Below, piece after piece: positions 1 to 5,106 of a stretch of DNA of 5,219 nucleotides. The translations under genes were made by a program, and so were the position numbers. Positions within the stretch are counted from its first letter, which is position 1; every line of letters begins with the position of its first letter. A model generated the notes under the pieces. That model worked only from the letters and a program-made list of their open reading frames with translations, did no database searches and had not been told where the DNA came from. Location of the stretch: NCBI GenBank assembly GCA_903960725.1, contig CAJCBY010000152.1, positions 1 through 5,219 on the forward strand, read 5' to 3'. This stretch comes from an uncultured Cytophagaceae bacterium. Its GTDB lineage: Bacteria; Bacteroidota; Bacteroidia; Cytophagales; Spirosomataceae.

Positions 1-587
1 CCACTCAACCAAACTGCACCCGTGATAAATCCGGCCGCCACCATCTCATAAACCGTGATCAATTTAGGGTCGTGGGTGTGGGTATAGTTACCGTTAATTA
101 CAGAAAAAAGTGCGCCGAAAAATCCAGCTCCAATGCCCATCACCAAACCGATCCATTGACCTGGTTCTACGGAGAAAATGATACCTAAGGCAATGACGAC
201 TAGGATTCCGAGAAAGACTTCAATCTTCGCGATGGGTTTTTTCTTTGCGATGGGCTCTAATATGGAGGTCCAAAATGTCTGAGTAGAAAGACCGGCGAGG
301 CACATGGCGACGGTGGAAACTTTGGCAGCCCCAAAAAACAGCAACCAATGCAGCGCAACAAAAGCACCATTCAATAGCCAAATTTTTAAAACCGAGGCAG
401 GAACCTGAAAGGATTGTTTCGATGCGGCTAAAATCAGCCCTAGTCCAGCCGCCGCAATCACGCAGCGAAAAAAGACAATCGTGAGCGCATTCGCCTCTGT
501 CGCGTTGCCTAAAATAGCCGTAAACGCATACAAAATGACGATAAAATGTATCTTAAAATAATCGAGAAGCCGTGGAGCCTTTCTCAT
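1..587 (-). CDS. EamA/DMT family transporter, 3'-truncated by window edge
   Basis: Reading leftward from the ATG at 587, an uninterrupted frame of 195 codons runs off the window at base 1, so the C-terminus is missing. EamA (drug/metabolite transporter) proteins are about 300 residues with ten membrane helices in two repeats; this fragment covers the first repeat and the start of the second. Hydrophobic segments are visible at roughly residues 12-27, 35-55, 68-86, 94-111, 122-140, 145-164 and from 178. The stretch around residues 80-112 (HWLLFFGAAKVS, then a small-residue helix ending SILEP) is typical of Bacteroidota EamA proteins. The start lies two bases after the stop of the LptF/LptG gene (TAA-AG-ATG), so translation is probably coupled and this is the third gene of the leftward operon. 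The substrate cannot be predicted; inner-membrane metabolite export is the usual family role. The family call is firm, the function open. Confidence 0.88.
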   Translation of the reverse strand, partial: MRKAPRLLDYFKIHFIVILYAFTAILGNATEANALTIVFFRCVIAAAGLGLILAASKQSFQVPASVLKIWLLNGAFVALHWLLFFGAAKVSTVAMCLAGLSTQTFWTSILEPIAKKKPIAKIEVFLGILVVIALGIIFSVEPGQWIGLVMGIGAGFFGALFSVINGNYTHTHDPKLITVYEMVAAGFITGAVWLS

Positions 588-589
588 CT

Positions 590-1660
590 TTAGCGCGGTA
601 TCGTGTAATAAAGTCCCACACCTACGGCAGAGAAAACAATGTTAGGCAACCAAACTGCTAATAACGGAGGCATCCCGCCGCCTTCCGCGATCCCCTTGCT
701 CATCATGAAGAAGAGGATATAAATGAAGGCCAAACTAAACCCCAGTGCAATCTGAAATCCAACTCCACCACGTGCCTTTCTAGCCGAAACTAAGAAGCCG
801 ATAATCGTCAAAATCATGACGGAAAAAGGATTGGCGAAGCGAAGGTACTTTTCGATTTGGAAGACCTCGATTCCATCTGCACCACGCGATTGCACTAAGT
901 CAATATGGCTATTTAGTTCTGGAAGCGTAAAGGTTTCGTGTAATAAGTGCTTGTTCTCGAAGTCTTTGGGAAATAAATTAAGCGTCGTGTCAATCTTCGA
1001 CCCAAACTTCAACGAGGTCGCTCCCGCCGTCCGTACACGGTAATCATGAATGGTCCATTTCTTCGAAGTCGAGTCCCAGGTGATGCGATCCGACATCAAT
1101 TTTTGCTTAATTTCAGTCCCCACGATACGCTCTAAACTAAAGCGATAGCCCGTATTCGTGGTATTATCGTAGGTTTCCAAATAGGCATAAGTTTCTGGAC
1201 CTATCTTAATATGTACATCCCGCTTATCAAAATAGTAGGTATTATTAATGTATTTATGTTCAAAGGGAACGCGAACCTTATTCGCATTAGGCACCACCCA
1301 CCCGATCATGATAAAAGTACCTACCGCTAAGATTCCTGAACCGATGATATAGGGTCGCATCAAGCGTGTAAAACTAACGCCTGAGCTGAGAATCGCAATG
1401 ATTTCCGTCTTTGCGGCGAGGTTTGCCGTAAAGAAAACGGTCGCAATAAAGACCATCAGCGGACTAATATAGGACGCCCAATAAGGAATGAAATTGAGGT
1501 AATAATCAAAGAAGATTTCCTTGACAGGAGCTTCTTTGCGGATGAAATCATCGATCTTCTCCGTGTAGTCAATCACCATTACAATCAAGACAATGATGAA
1601 AACGGCGAAAACGTAGGTCTTCAGAAATTTCTTTAAAATGTAATAATCAAGAATTTTCAT
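590..1660 (-). CDS. LptF/LptG (YjgP/YjgQ) family permease, LPS export
   Basis: A 356-residue inner-membrane protein of normal family length. LptF and LptG form the membrane part of the LptB2FG ABC transporter, which extracts lipopolysaccharide from the inner membrane and passes it to the periplasmic LptC/LptA bridge. Visible layout: N-terminal amphipathic start (MKILDYYILKKFLKTY), TM1 about 15-31, TM2 about 56-79, a cytoplasmic coupling segment at 85-101 (TEIIAILSSGVSFTRLM), TM3 about 104-123, a periplasmic beta-rich domain at about 130-270, then TM4 about 278-293, TM5 about 302-320 and TM6 about 333-352. The TEIIAILSSG segment and the basic loop SARKARGG after TM4 are hallmarks of the family. 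The start ATG lies within the 3' end of the DUF983 gene (14-bp overlap), and the next gene starts 2 bp after the stop, so all three are co-transcribed. Whether it acts as LptF or LptG cannot be decided here, since Bacteroidota usually carry more than one such permease. No partner ATPase lies nearby. Confidence 0.93.
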   Translation of the reverse strand: MKILDYYILKKFLKTYVFAVFIIVLIVMVIDYTEKIDDFIRKEAPVKEIFFDYYLNFIPYWASYISPLMVFIATVFFTANLAAKTEIIAILSSGVSFTRLMRPYIIGSGILAVGTFIMIGWVVPNANKVRVPFEHKYINNTYYFDKRDVHIKIGPETYAYLETYDNTTNTGYRFSLERIVGTEIKQKLMSDRITWDSTSKKWTIHDYRVRTAGATSLKFGSKIDTTLNLFPKDFENKHLLHETFTLPELNSHIDLVQSRGADGIEVFQIEKYLRFANPFSVMILTIIGFLVSARKARGGVGFQIALGFSLAFIYILFFMMSKGIAEGGGMPPLLAVWLPNIVFSAVGVGLYYTIPR

Positions 1661-2045
1661 GCTTAGCAGCAGCGCTTGGATCGTATTTTAAACCGGAGAA
1701 CCAATGTATAAATAATACTCGAGCTGTCCTAAAATTATAGGGTACTAGCAATAAAGAAACAGTGGTGATAGGTACGACATAGCCCATTGCAGGAGGATCG
1801 TTCAGGAAATTATAGACCAAAATACCGCCTACTAGCATGATTCCAACGGAGAAAGCATAAGAAATATACATGGCTCCATAGAAAAAGCCAGGTTCTACTT
1901 CATATTTAACGCCACAAGATGGACAATTCTCATGCATTTGGGCGAAATTAAAAACATTCCACCACTTGTATTTGAATAAACGACCTTCGTGGCATTGTGG
2001 ACAACGGGCATTAGCCATGGCCGTTAGCTTACTGGGATTAGGCAT
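1647..2045 (-). CDS. DUF983 zinc-ribbon membrane protein (132 aa)
   Basis: A small protein with an N-terminal zinc ribbon (CPQC at residues 15-18 and CPSC at 41-44, four Cys in two CxxC knuckles) followed by the family-typical EVEPGFFYGAMYISYAF and two membrane helices at about 57-80 and 86-107. This is the DUF983 family, common in Bacteroidota and alphaproteobacteria, of unknown biochemical function. The open frame extends up to an ATG at 2147, but the start at 2045 is chosen. Family members begin shortly before the first CxxC (here MPNPSKLTAMANARCPQC). The 34 extra residues would be low-complexity and unlike the family. A perfect -7 promoter element at 2066-2073 lies inside the longer version and would leave it without a transcript. 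It is the first gene of the leftward operon and overlaps the LptF/LptG gene by 14 bp (stop TGA at 1649-1647). Its place beside an LPS permease suggests an envelope role, which is inference only. Confidence 0.9.
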   Translation of the reverse strand: MPNPSKLTAMANARCPQCHEGRLFKYKWWNVFNFAQMHENCPSCGVKYEVEPGFFYGAMYISYAFSVGIMLVGGILVYNFLNDPPAMGYVVPITTVSLLLVPYNFRTARVLFIHWFSGLKYDPSAAAKHENS

Positions 2046-2065
2046 ATTAATCGGGTAAATATGCC

Positions 2066-2073
2066 CAAAGGTA
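2066..2073 (-). promoter_or_regulatory. Bacteroidota-type -7 promoter element for leftward operon
   Basis: On the minus strand this reads TACCTTTG, a perfect match to the Bacteroidota sigma-A -7 consensus TAnnTTTG. The expected transcription start, a few bases downstream, would give a leader of about 15 nt before the DUF983 ATG at 2045. No clean TTTG -33 box is present at the usual 17-20 nt spacing; the nearest candidates are a GTTT about 17 nt upstream and a TTTG about 25 nt upstream. The element's position supports the shorter DUF983 start. Confidence 0.65.
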
Positions 2074-2093
2074 AAGAAAATTAGACGATTAAA

Positions 2094-2114
2094 CGTAACA
2101 AAGGTCACGTTACG
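2094..2114. promoter_or_regulatory. Inverted repeat between divergent promoters, candidate operator
   Basis: CGTAAC (2094-2099) and GTTACG (2109-2114) form a perfect 6-bp inverted repeat with a 9-nt spacer. It sits between the two opposing -7 elements, covering the -33 region of the leftward promoter and lying just upstream of, or within, that of the rightward one. A dimeric regulator bound here could act on both operons. Short arms like these also arise by chance, so the call is tentative. Confidence 0.3.
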
Positions 2115-2125
2115 ACGGCTTTTTG

Positions 2126-2133
2126 TATCTTTG
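2126..2133 (+). promoter_or_regulatory. Bacteroidota-type -7 promoter element for rightward operon
   Basis: TATCTTTG is a perfect match to the Bacteroidota -7 consensus TAnnTTTG. Transcription would begin at about 2138-2140, giving a leader of about 14 nt before the ATG at 2154. A good TTTG -33 box is not visible at the expected spacing. The leader is AT-rich and has no Shine-Dalgarno motif, as is usual in this phylum. Confidence 0.7.
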
Positions 2134-2153
2134 CTAAAATTAAACACACTCTT

Positions 2154-2591
2154 ATGTATTCAACTTTCGTTACCATTCACTCGATCTTGTTTCTAGTCGT
2201 GTTAGCACTAGGAATTTTATCTATTTTCAAAGGTTTAACAGGCAAAACTTTCACGGAATCTGATCGCAAAGTCGGCTTGTTTTACATGATTTCTTTACAC
2301 ACTCAGCTTTTAATCGGTTTAGTGCTTTATCTGGCTCTTAGCCCGGTAACTACTGCTGCTTTTGCTGATTTCGGTGCTGCCATGAAGGATCCAGCAACAC
2401 GTTTGATCTTAGTAGAGCACGTTACAGTAAACATTATTGCGATTGTTTTGGCAACTATTGTTAATGCCAAAAACAAGAAAGCGATCACCGATGCCGCTAA
2501 ATTCAAAAACATGTGGTTATTGAACGGCCTTGGTTTGGTATTGATTTTAAGCCGTATTCCTTGGAGCCGCTTAGCTGCTTTATTTGCCTAA
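2154..2591 (+). CDS. Small four-helix membrane protein, Bacteroidota 'cytochrome b-like' hypothetical
   Basis: A 145-residue integral membrane protein with hydrophobic segments at about 5-27, 43-62, 86-104 and 121-138. The family is widespread in Bacteroidota and is often labelled hypothetical or 'cytochrome B'. Its form is recognisable: an N-terminal helix with an early His, a K-x-F-T-x-x-D-x-K-x-G-L-F loop (31-43), a His at the start of helix 2, the AMKDPATRLILVEH stretch (76-89) leading into helix 3, a KNKKAITDAAKFKN loop (105-119) and a C-terminal IPW. His9, His49 and His89 lie in or next to membrane segments and could be haem ligands, but no experiment known to me supports haem binding, so the cytochrome name should be treated with care. 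It is the first gene of the rightward operon, behind a close-fitting promoter, and ends 11 bp before the phosphatase gene. The function is unknown. Confidence 0.85.
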   Translation: MYSTFVTIHSILFLVVLALGILSIFKGLTGKTFTESDRKVGLFYMISLHTQLLIGLVLYLALSPVTTAAFADFGAAMKDPATRLILVEHVTVNIIAIVLATIVNAKNKKAITDAAKFKNMWLLNGLGLVLILSRIPWSRLAALFA

Positions 2592-2602
2592 ATTAGCATT
2601 GA

Positions 2603-3112
2603 ATGAATAAGTGCATTTTTTTAGATCGCGATGGCGTTCTAAATGTGGATCGCGTTGATTACGTGTACCATTTAGGACATTTTGTGATCCCACCCGGCGT
2701 GAAAGAAGGCTTACAGGCTTTAAAGGACGCGGGGTATTTATTGATTGTTATAACGAACCAAAGTGGTATCGCAAAAGGCATTTACAAGCGCGAAGACGTG
2801 TATATAATCCACGATGCGATTCAAAAGGGGACTGGCGTGGAGCTAGATGATATCTATTTCTGCCCTTACCACGAGAATTTTGACAGCCATTCCTTGACGC
2901 GCAAACCTGGATCTTTGTTGATCGAAAAAGCAGCTGCGAAATACGATGTTGACATGGACGCCTCTTGGATGGTGGGCGACCACGAACGCGATATCACGGC
3001 AGGAACTCGTGCAGGTTTACGCACGATTCGTTTAGCTCCTTCTGGAACAGAAACCAAAGCAACTCACTTAGTGGATGATTTATTAGCCGCTTCTAAAATT
3101 ATCGTCTCATGA
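2603..3112 (+). CDS. gmhB: HAD-IIIA phosphatase, GmhB/HisB-N type (heptose-1,7-bisphosphate 7-phosphatase-like)
   Basis: A 169-residue cytoplasmic HAD phosphatase. All four HAD motifs are present: motif I LDRDGVLN (Asp8 nucleophile, Asp10 acid/base), motif II TNQSG (51-55), motif III Arg100-Lys101 and motif IV GDHERD (Asp126, Asp130). The overall form matches D-glycero-D-manno-heptose-1,7-bisphosphate 7-phosphatase and the related histidinol-phosphatase domain of HisB. GmhB removes the C7 phosphate on the route to ADP- or GDP-heptose for the LPS core or S-layer glycans. The zinc loop is unusual: classical GmhB has Cys-x-His followed by Cys-x-Cys, whereas here only CPYH (Cys87, His90) is seen and the CxC pair is replaced by SLTRKP, which also shortens the protein relative to the 191-residue E. 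coli enzyme. It follows the membrane-protein gene after 11 bp and overlaps the next start by 4 bp (ATGA at 3109-3112), so translation is coupled. No gmhA or hldE gene is in the window, so the substrate is inferred from family only. Confidence 0.85.
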   Translation: MNKCIFLDRDGVLNVDRVDYVYHLGHFVIPPGVKEGLQALKDAGYLLIVITNQSGIAKGIYKREDVYIIHDAIQKGTGVELDDIYFCPYHENFDSHSLTRKPGSLLIEKAAAKYDVDMDASWMVGDHERDITAGTRAGLRTIRLAPSGTETKATHLVDDLLAASKIIVS

Positions 3113-4002
3113 ACAAAGTCTATTTAAGTGATGCAGGCCCCAAAGTTTCACCAGCCATTTATGGCTTTTGGCGTTGGGAAAAAGAAGACAAGAAAATGGA
3201 CGAAATCGTCCATTTTTGTTTAGAAAAGGGCATCAACACCTTTGATCACTCGGATCGCTATGGTGAATACACGGCGGAGAAGACTTTTGGAGAGCTTTTG
3301 GCGAAAAAATCCATCCAGCGTTCTGACATTGTTTTGTTCTCTAAATGCGGAGTCAACATCCCATCCCCAGCAAGACCAGACATCCGGGTGGCACACGTAA
3401 ATACATCGGCAGACCACATCACCGCTTCCGTAGAAAACTCGCTTCGCAACTTGCAAACGGATTATTTGGACGTCTTTTTATTAGATCAATTAGATCCCTT
3501 ATCGGATATTGAAACGACGGCTTTGGCTTTAGAAAAATTAAAAAGCGCAGGAAAGGTCAAAAACATCGGTGTTTCGAACTTCTCGGTTTACCAACACCAG
3601 TTATTAGTTTCCTTCTTAAATATCCCGATTGTTTCTAACCACATCGACTTGAACTTGTTAAACACAAGCGCATTAGATAATGGAATCGTGGATTACATCA
3701 AGCAAAAATACATGCGCCCGTTAGCGGTATCGCCTTTAGCCGGTGGTCGCATCGAACATGGCACAGACGAGCAAGCCTTGAAATTGCGCAAGAAGTTGAA
3801 CGAAATGGCCGCGAAATACGATAGCAATATCGAATCCGTTGCTGTCGCCTGGCTAATCAAATTAGGCGCCTTGCCTTTAATCGGTACTTTAGAGCAAAAC
3901 CGTATCCAAAACATCGTGGACGCTTTCGCGATTGAGATGGATCACCAGGATTGGTATGAGTTGTATAATACGACTAAACCGACTGCTTTAATTCAAGATT
4001 AA
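3109..4002 (+). CDS. Aldo/keto reductase, YdhF-like, with His-to-Asp change at the catalytic tetrad
   Basis: A 297-residue protein of normal length for the aldo/keto reductase family, which reduces carbonyls with NADPH in a TIM barrel. Visible landmarks: NTFDHSDRYG (tetrad Asp46 and Tyr51), FSKCG (tetrad Lys79), the barrel strand YLDVFLL (119-125), NIGVSNFS (152-159), NHIDLNLLN (177-185), the RPLAVSPLAGG strand (203-213) and the late cofactor-loop motif IGTLEQNRI (258-266). The pattern is closest to the YdhF/oxidoreductase subgroup. In that subgroup the sequence after the barrel strand is normally LLHRPDP, the His being the fourth tetrad residue; here it is LLDQLDP, with Asp at 126 and Arg-Pro also changed. 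Activity may thus be altered or lost. The start overlaps the phosphatase stop (ATGA), making this the last gene of the rightward operon. The physiological substrate is unknown. Its stop codon lies within a long hairpin (3987-4029). Confidence 0.9.
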   Translation: MNKVYLSDAGPKVSPAIYGFWRWEKEDKKMDEIVHFCLEKGINTFDHSDRYGEYTAEKTFGELLAKKSIQRSDIVLFSKCGVNIPSPARPDIRVAHVNTSADHITASVENSLRNLQTDYLDVFLLDQLDPLSDIETTALALEKLKSAGKVKNIGVSNFSVYQHQLLVSFLNIPIVSNHIDLNLLNTSALDNGIVDYIKQKYMRPLAVSPLAGGRIEHGTDEQALKLRKKLNEMAAKYDSNIESVAVAWLIKLGALPLIGTLEQNRIQNIVDAFAIEMDHQDWYELYNTTKPTALIQD

Positions 4003-4029
4003 ACGCGGAGCGTTTCTTCTTGAATTAAA
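3987..4029 (+). other. Nested 43-nt hairpin spanning the reductase stop codon
   Basis: TTTAATTCAAGA (3987-3998) pairs perfectly with TCTTGAATTAAA (4018-4029), 12 bp. After a 2x2 internal mismatch, AAACGC (4001-4006) pairs with GCGTTT (4010-4015), 6 bp, around the three-base loop GGA. The reductase TAA (4000-4002) lies inside the structure. No T-run follows on either strand, so it is not a standard intrinsic terminator. mRNA stabilisation or a pause ahead of the terminator at 4101-4137 is possible. Confidence 0.6.
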
Positions 4030-4030
4030 A

Positions 4031-4137
4031 GATAAGAGATGGTAGAGAAGAGAGTATAGATTTAAAGCATAGAGCATAAAGCACAAAGAATAAAGATGGA
4101 ATAAAAAAGAGGTTTCAAATTGAAGCCTCTTTTTTAT
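4031..4137 (+). repeat. Direct repeat copy A: ten heptads plus 37-bp palindrome
   Basis: This 107-bp element matches 5106-5212 at 100 positions without gaps (offset 1075 bp). The differences are at 4034, 4041, 4042, 4048, 4057, 4068 and 4113; the last 87 bp differ at only three. The first 70 bp read as ten purine-rich degenerate heptads (for example AGCATAA, AGCACAA, AGAATAA), and the 37-bp palindrome begins exactly where the tenth heptad ends. Similarity stops abruptly on both sides. The element starts 28 bp after the reductase stop and, with copy B, brackets the ORF6N gene. It is probably a dispersed genomic repeat; its copy number cannot be judged from here. Confidence 0.85.
4101..4137 (+). 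terminator. Rho-independent terminator (probably bidirectional) after reductase operon
   Basis: Six A, then the stem GAGGTTTCA (4109-4117), loop AAT, TGAAGCCTC (4121-4129) and six T. One T·G wobble (4113 with 4125) is the only flaw. The A-run and T-run flanks make it a plausible terminator on both strands. It ends the rightward operon and isolates the ORF6N gene from read-through. Confidence 0.8.
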
Positions 4138-4230
4138 TGAACAACCGCACCCTAAATTTTATCAGTTTATTGATAATTAGACACATATATTAACGCCTAA
4201 TAATGGCTATTTTGAGCATAAAAAATAGCC
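4138..4230. other. AT-rich upstream region of the ORF6N gene
   Basis: This short AT-rich gap holds a 6-bp inverted repeat, TTATCA (4159-4164) and TGATAA (4171-4176) with a 6-nt spacer, and most of the 11-bp inverted repeat at the ORF6N start. No perfect TAnnTTTG promoter element is present. TATTTTG at 4208-4214 is one base short and lies about 16 nt before the ATG, so it is the best but weak promoter candidate. Confidence 0.4.
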
Positions 4231-4232
4231 AT
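4203..4232 (+). promoter_or_regulatory. 11-bp inverted repeat covering the ORF6N start codon
   Basis: ATGGCTATTTT (4203-4213) and AAAATAGCCAT (4222-4232) are perfect inverted repeats with an 8-nt loop (GAGCATAA). The 3' arm includes the first two bases of the ORF6N ATG (4231-4233). In RNA it would fold over the initiation region and could hide the start codon; in DNA it could be an operator for the encoded DNA-binding protein. The symmetry is plain in the sequence; the role is inferred. Confidence 0.5.
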
Positions 4233-5106
4233 GGACATTAACACTAATCAAAATATCATTGAGAATAAAATTTATGAGCTAAGGGGCATTCCCATTATGT
4301 TAGACGATGATTTAGCTATTTTATTTCAAGTTGAAACGAAAATCCTTAATAAATCTGTAAAACGGAATATTGAAAGATTCCCAAACCATTATATGTTTCA
4401 ACTAACAATCGAAGAATGGAACAACTTGAGGTTCCAAATTGGAACCTCAAGTGAAACATACGGCGGAAGGCGATTTATCCCGTATGCTTTCTCGGAACAA
4501 GGGGTTGCTATGCTTTCAGCAATCCTTCGAAGTGATATAGCCATTAAGGTAAGCTTACAAATAATGGATGCATTTGTTTCTATGCGCAAACTATTACAGA
4601 GTAATATACTCCTCGAGTATCGCTTATCACAAGTTGAATTTAAGCATTTAGAAACTGAACAAAAATTCAATCAAATTTTCAAAGCACTAGAATCTAAGGA
4701 TTCTCTTCCCCAGCAAGGCATTTTCTTTGAGGGACAAATCTTCGATGCGTACATGTTCATTTCCAACATTATTAGATCTGCTCAAAATTCTATAGTCTTA
4801 TTTGACAACTATATCGATGATAGTGTTTTAACCCAACTTGACAAACGAGACAAAACGGTTAGTGCAGTAATCTACACGCAACAAGTTGACAAGAAACTTC
4901 AACTCGATATCCAGAAACATAATAGTCAATATGCCCCAATAGAAATAAAAGTCATCAAAACCATACACGACAGATTTTTAATGATTGATGAAATAGATGT
5001 TTATCACATAGGTGCGTCTTTAAAAGATGCAGGGAAAAAATGGTTCGCCTTTTCTAAGTTAAATGACTTTGCACCACAAATATTGAACCGACTGCGTCGG
5101 TTTTAG
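4231..5106 (+). CDS. ORF6N domain protein with C-terminal PLD-like domain
   Basis: A 291-residue intact protein. Residues about 8-120 form an ORF6N domain, a DNA-binding-type domain first seen in phage and baculovirus proteins and related to KilA-N/Bro proteins. Landmarks are IENKIYELRGIPIMLDDDLA (10-29), VETKILNKSVKRNIERFP (34-51), YMFQLT (54-59) and GGRRFIPYAFSEQGVAMLS (78-96). A helical linker with coiled-coil tendency covers about 120-160. The C-terminal part (about 165-277) has FDNYIDD (191-197), IYTQQ (214-218), HDRFLMID (246-253) and YHIGASLKDAGKKWFAFSK (258-276). The HxRxxxxD followed by GAS resembles a single phospholipase D HxKxxxxD motif with Arg for Lys, so nucleic-acid or phosphodiester chemistry by a dimer is possible but unproven. 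These genes are scattered singly through Bacteroidota genomes and are usually counted as phage- or mobile-element-related. The gene stands alone between two direct repeats, has its own terminator, and carries a 29-bp internal palindrome. Start: a family-like short N-terminal extension; the ATG is embedded in an inverted repeat. Confidence 0.88.
   Translation: MDINTNQNIIENKIYELRGIPIMLDDDLAILFQVETKILNKSVKRNIERFPNHYMFQLTIEEWNNLRFQIGTSSETYGGRRFIPYAFSEQGVAMLSAILRSDIAIKVSLQIMDAFVSMRKLLQSNILLEYRLSQVEFKHLETEQKFNQIFKALESKDSLPQQGIFFEGQIFDAYMFISNIIRSAQNSIVLFDNYIDDSVLTQLDKRDKTVSAVIYTQQVDKKLQLDIQKHNSQYAPIEIKVIKTIHDRFLMIDEIDVYHIGASLKDAGKKWFAFSKLNDFAPQILNRLRRF
4424..4452. repeat. 29-bp perfect palindrome inside the ORF6N coding region
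   Basis: ACTTGAGGTTCCAA and TTGGAACCTCAAGT (14 bp each) flank a single central A. It encodes residues about 65-74 (NLRFQIGTSS). Its central 21 bp have the same shape as the core of the repeat-borne terminators: 18 of 21 bases match copy A (4109-4129) and 17 of 21 match copy B (5184-5204), with the copy B differences falling in compensating pairs. Perfect symmetry of this length is unusual in coding DNA. Confidence 0.75.

Noticed and set aside
816..1043. Open frame of 75 codons on the plus strand within the LptF/LptG gene
   Set aside because: It is antisense to a well-supported gene with clear family features, has no promoter or family resemblance, and is best read as a shadow.
2866..3057. 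Minus-strand frame inside the phosphatase gene
   Set aside because: It lies fully opposite conserved HAD coding sequence and its product shows no recognisable features.
3220..3914. Three minus-strand frames opposite the reductase gene
   Set aside because: All are contained in a conserved coding region on the other strand, overlap each other, and have no start signals.
3987..4029. Hairpin as the main intrinsic terminator of the reductase operon
   Set aside because: It is not followed by a T-run on either strand; the palindrome at 4101-4137 with six T fits far better.
4159..4176. TTATCA/TGATAA inverted repeat upstream of the ORF6N gene as an operator
   Set aside because: Six-base AT-rich arms in an AT-rich gap are easily produced by chance and nothing else supports a site here.
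4398..4670. 90-codon minus-strand frame opposite the ORF6N gene
   Set aside because: The overlap with the palindrome drew attention, but the product has no recognisable domain and the plus-strand gene is clearly real.
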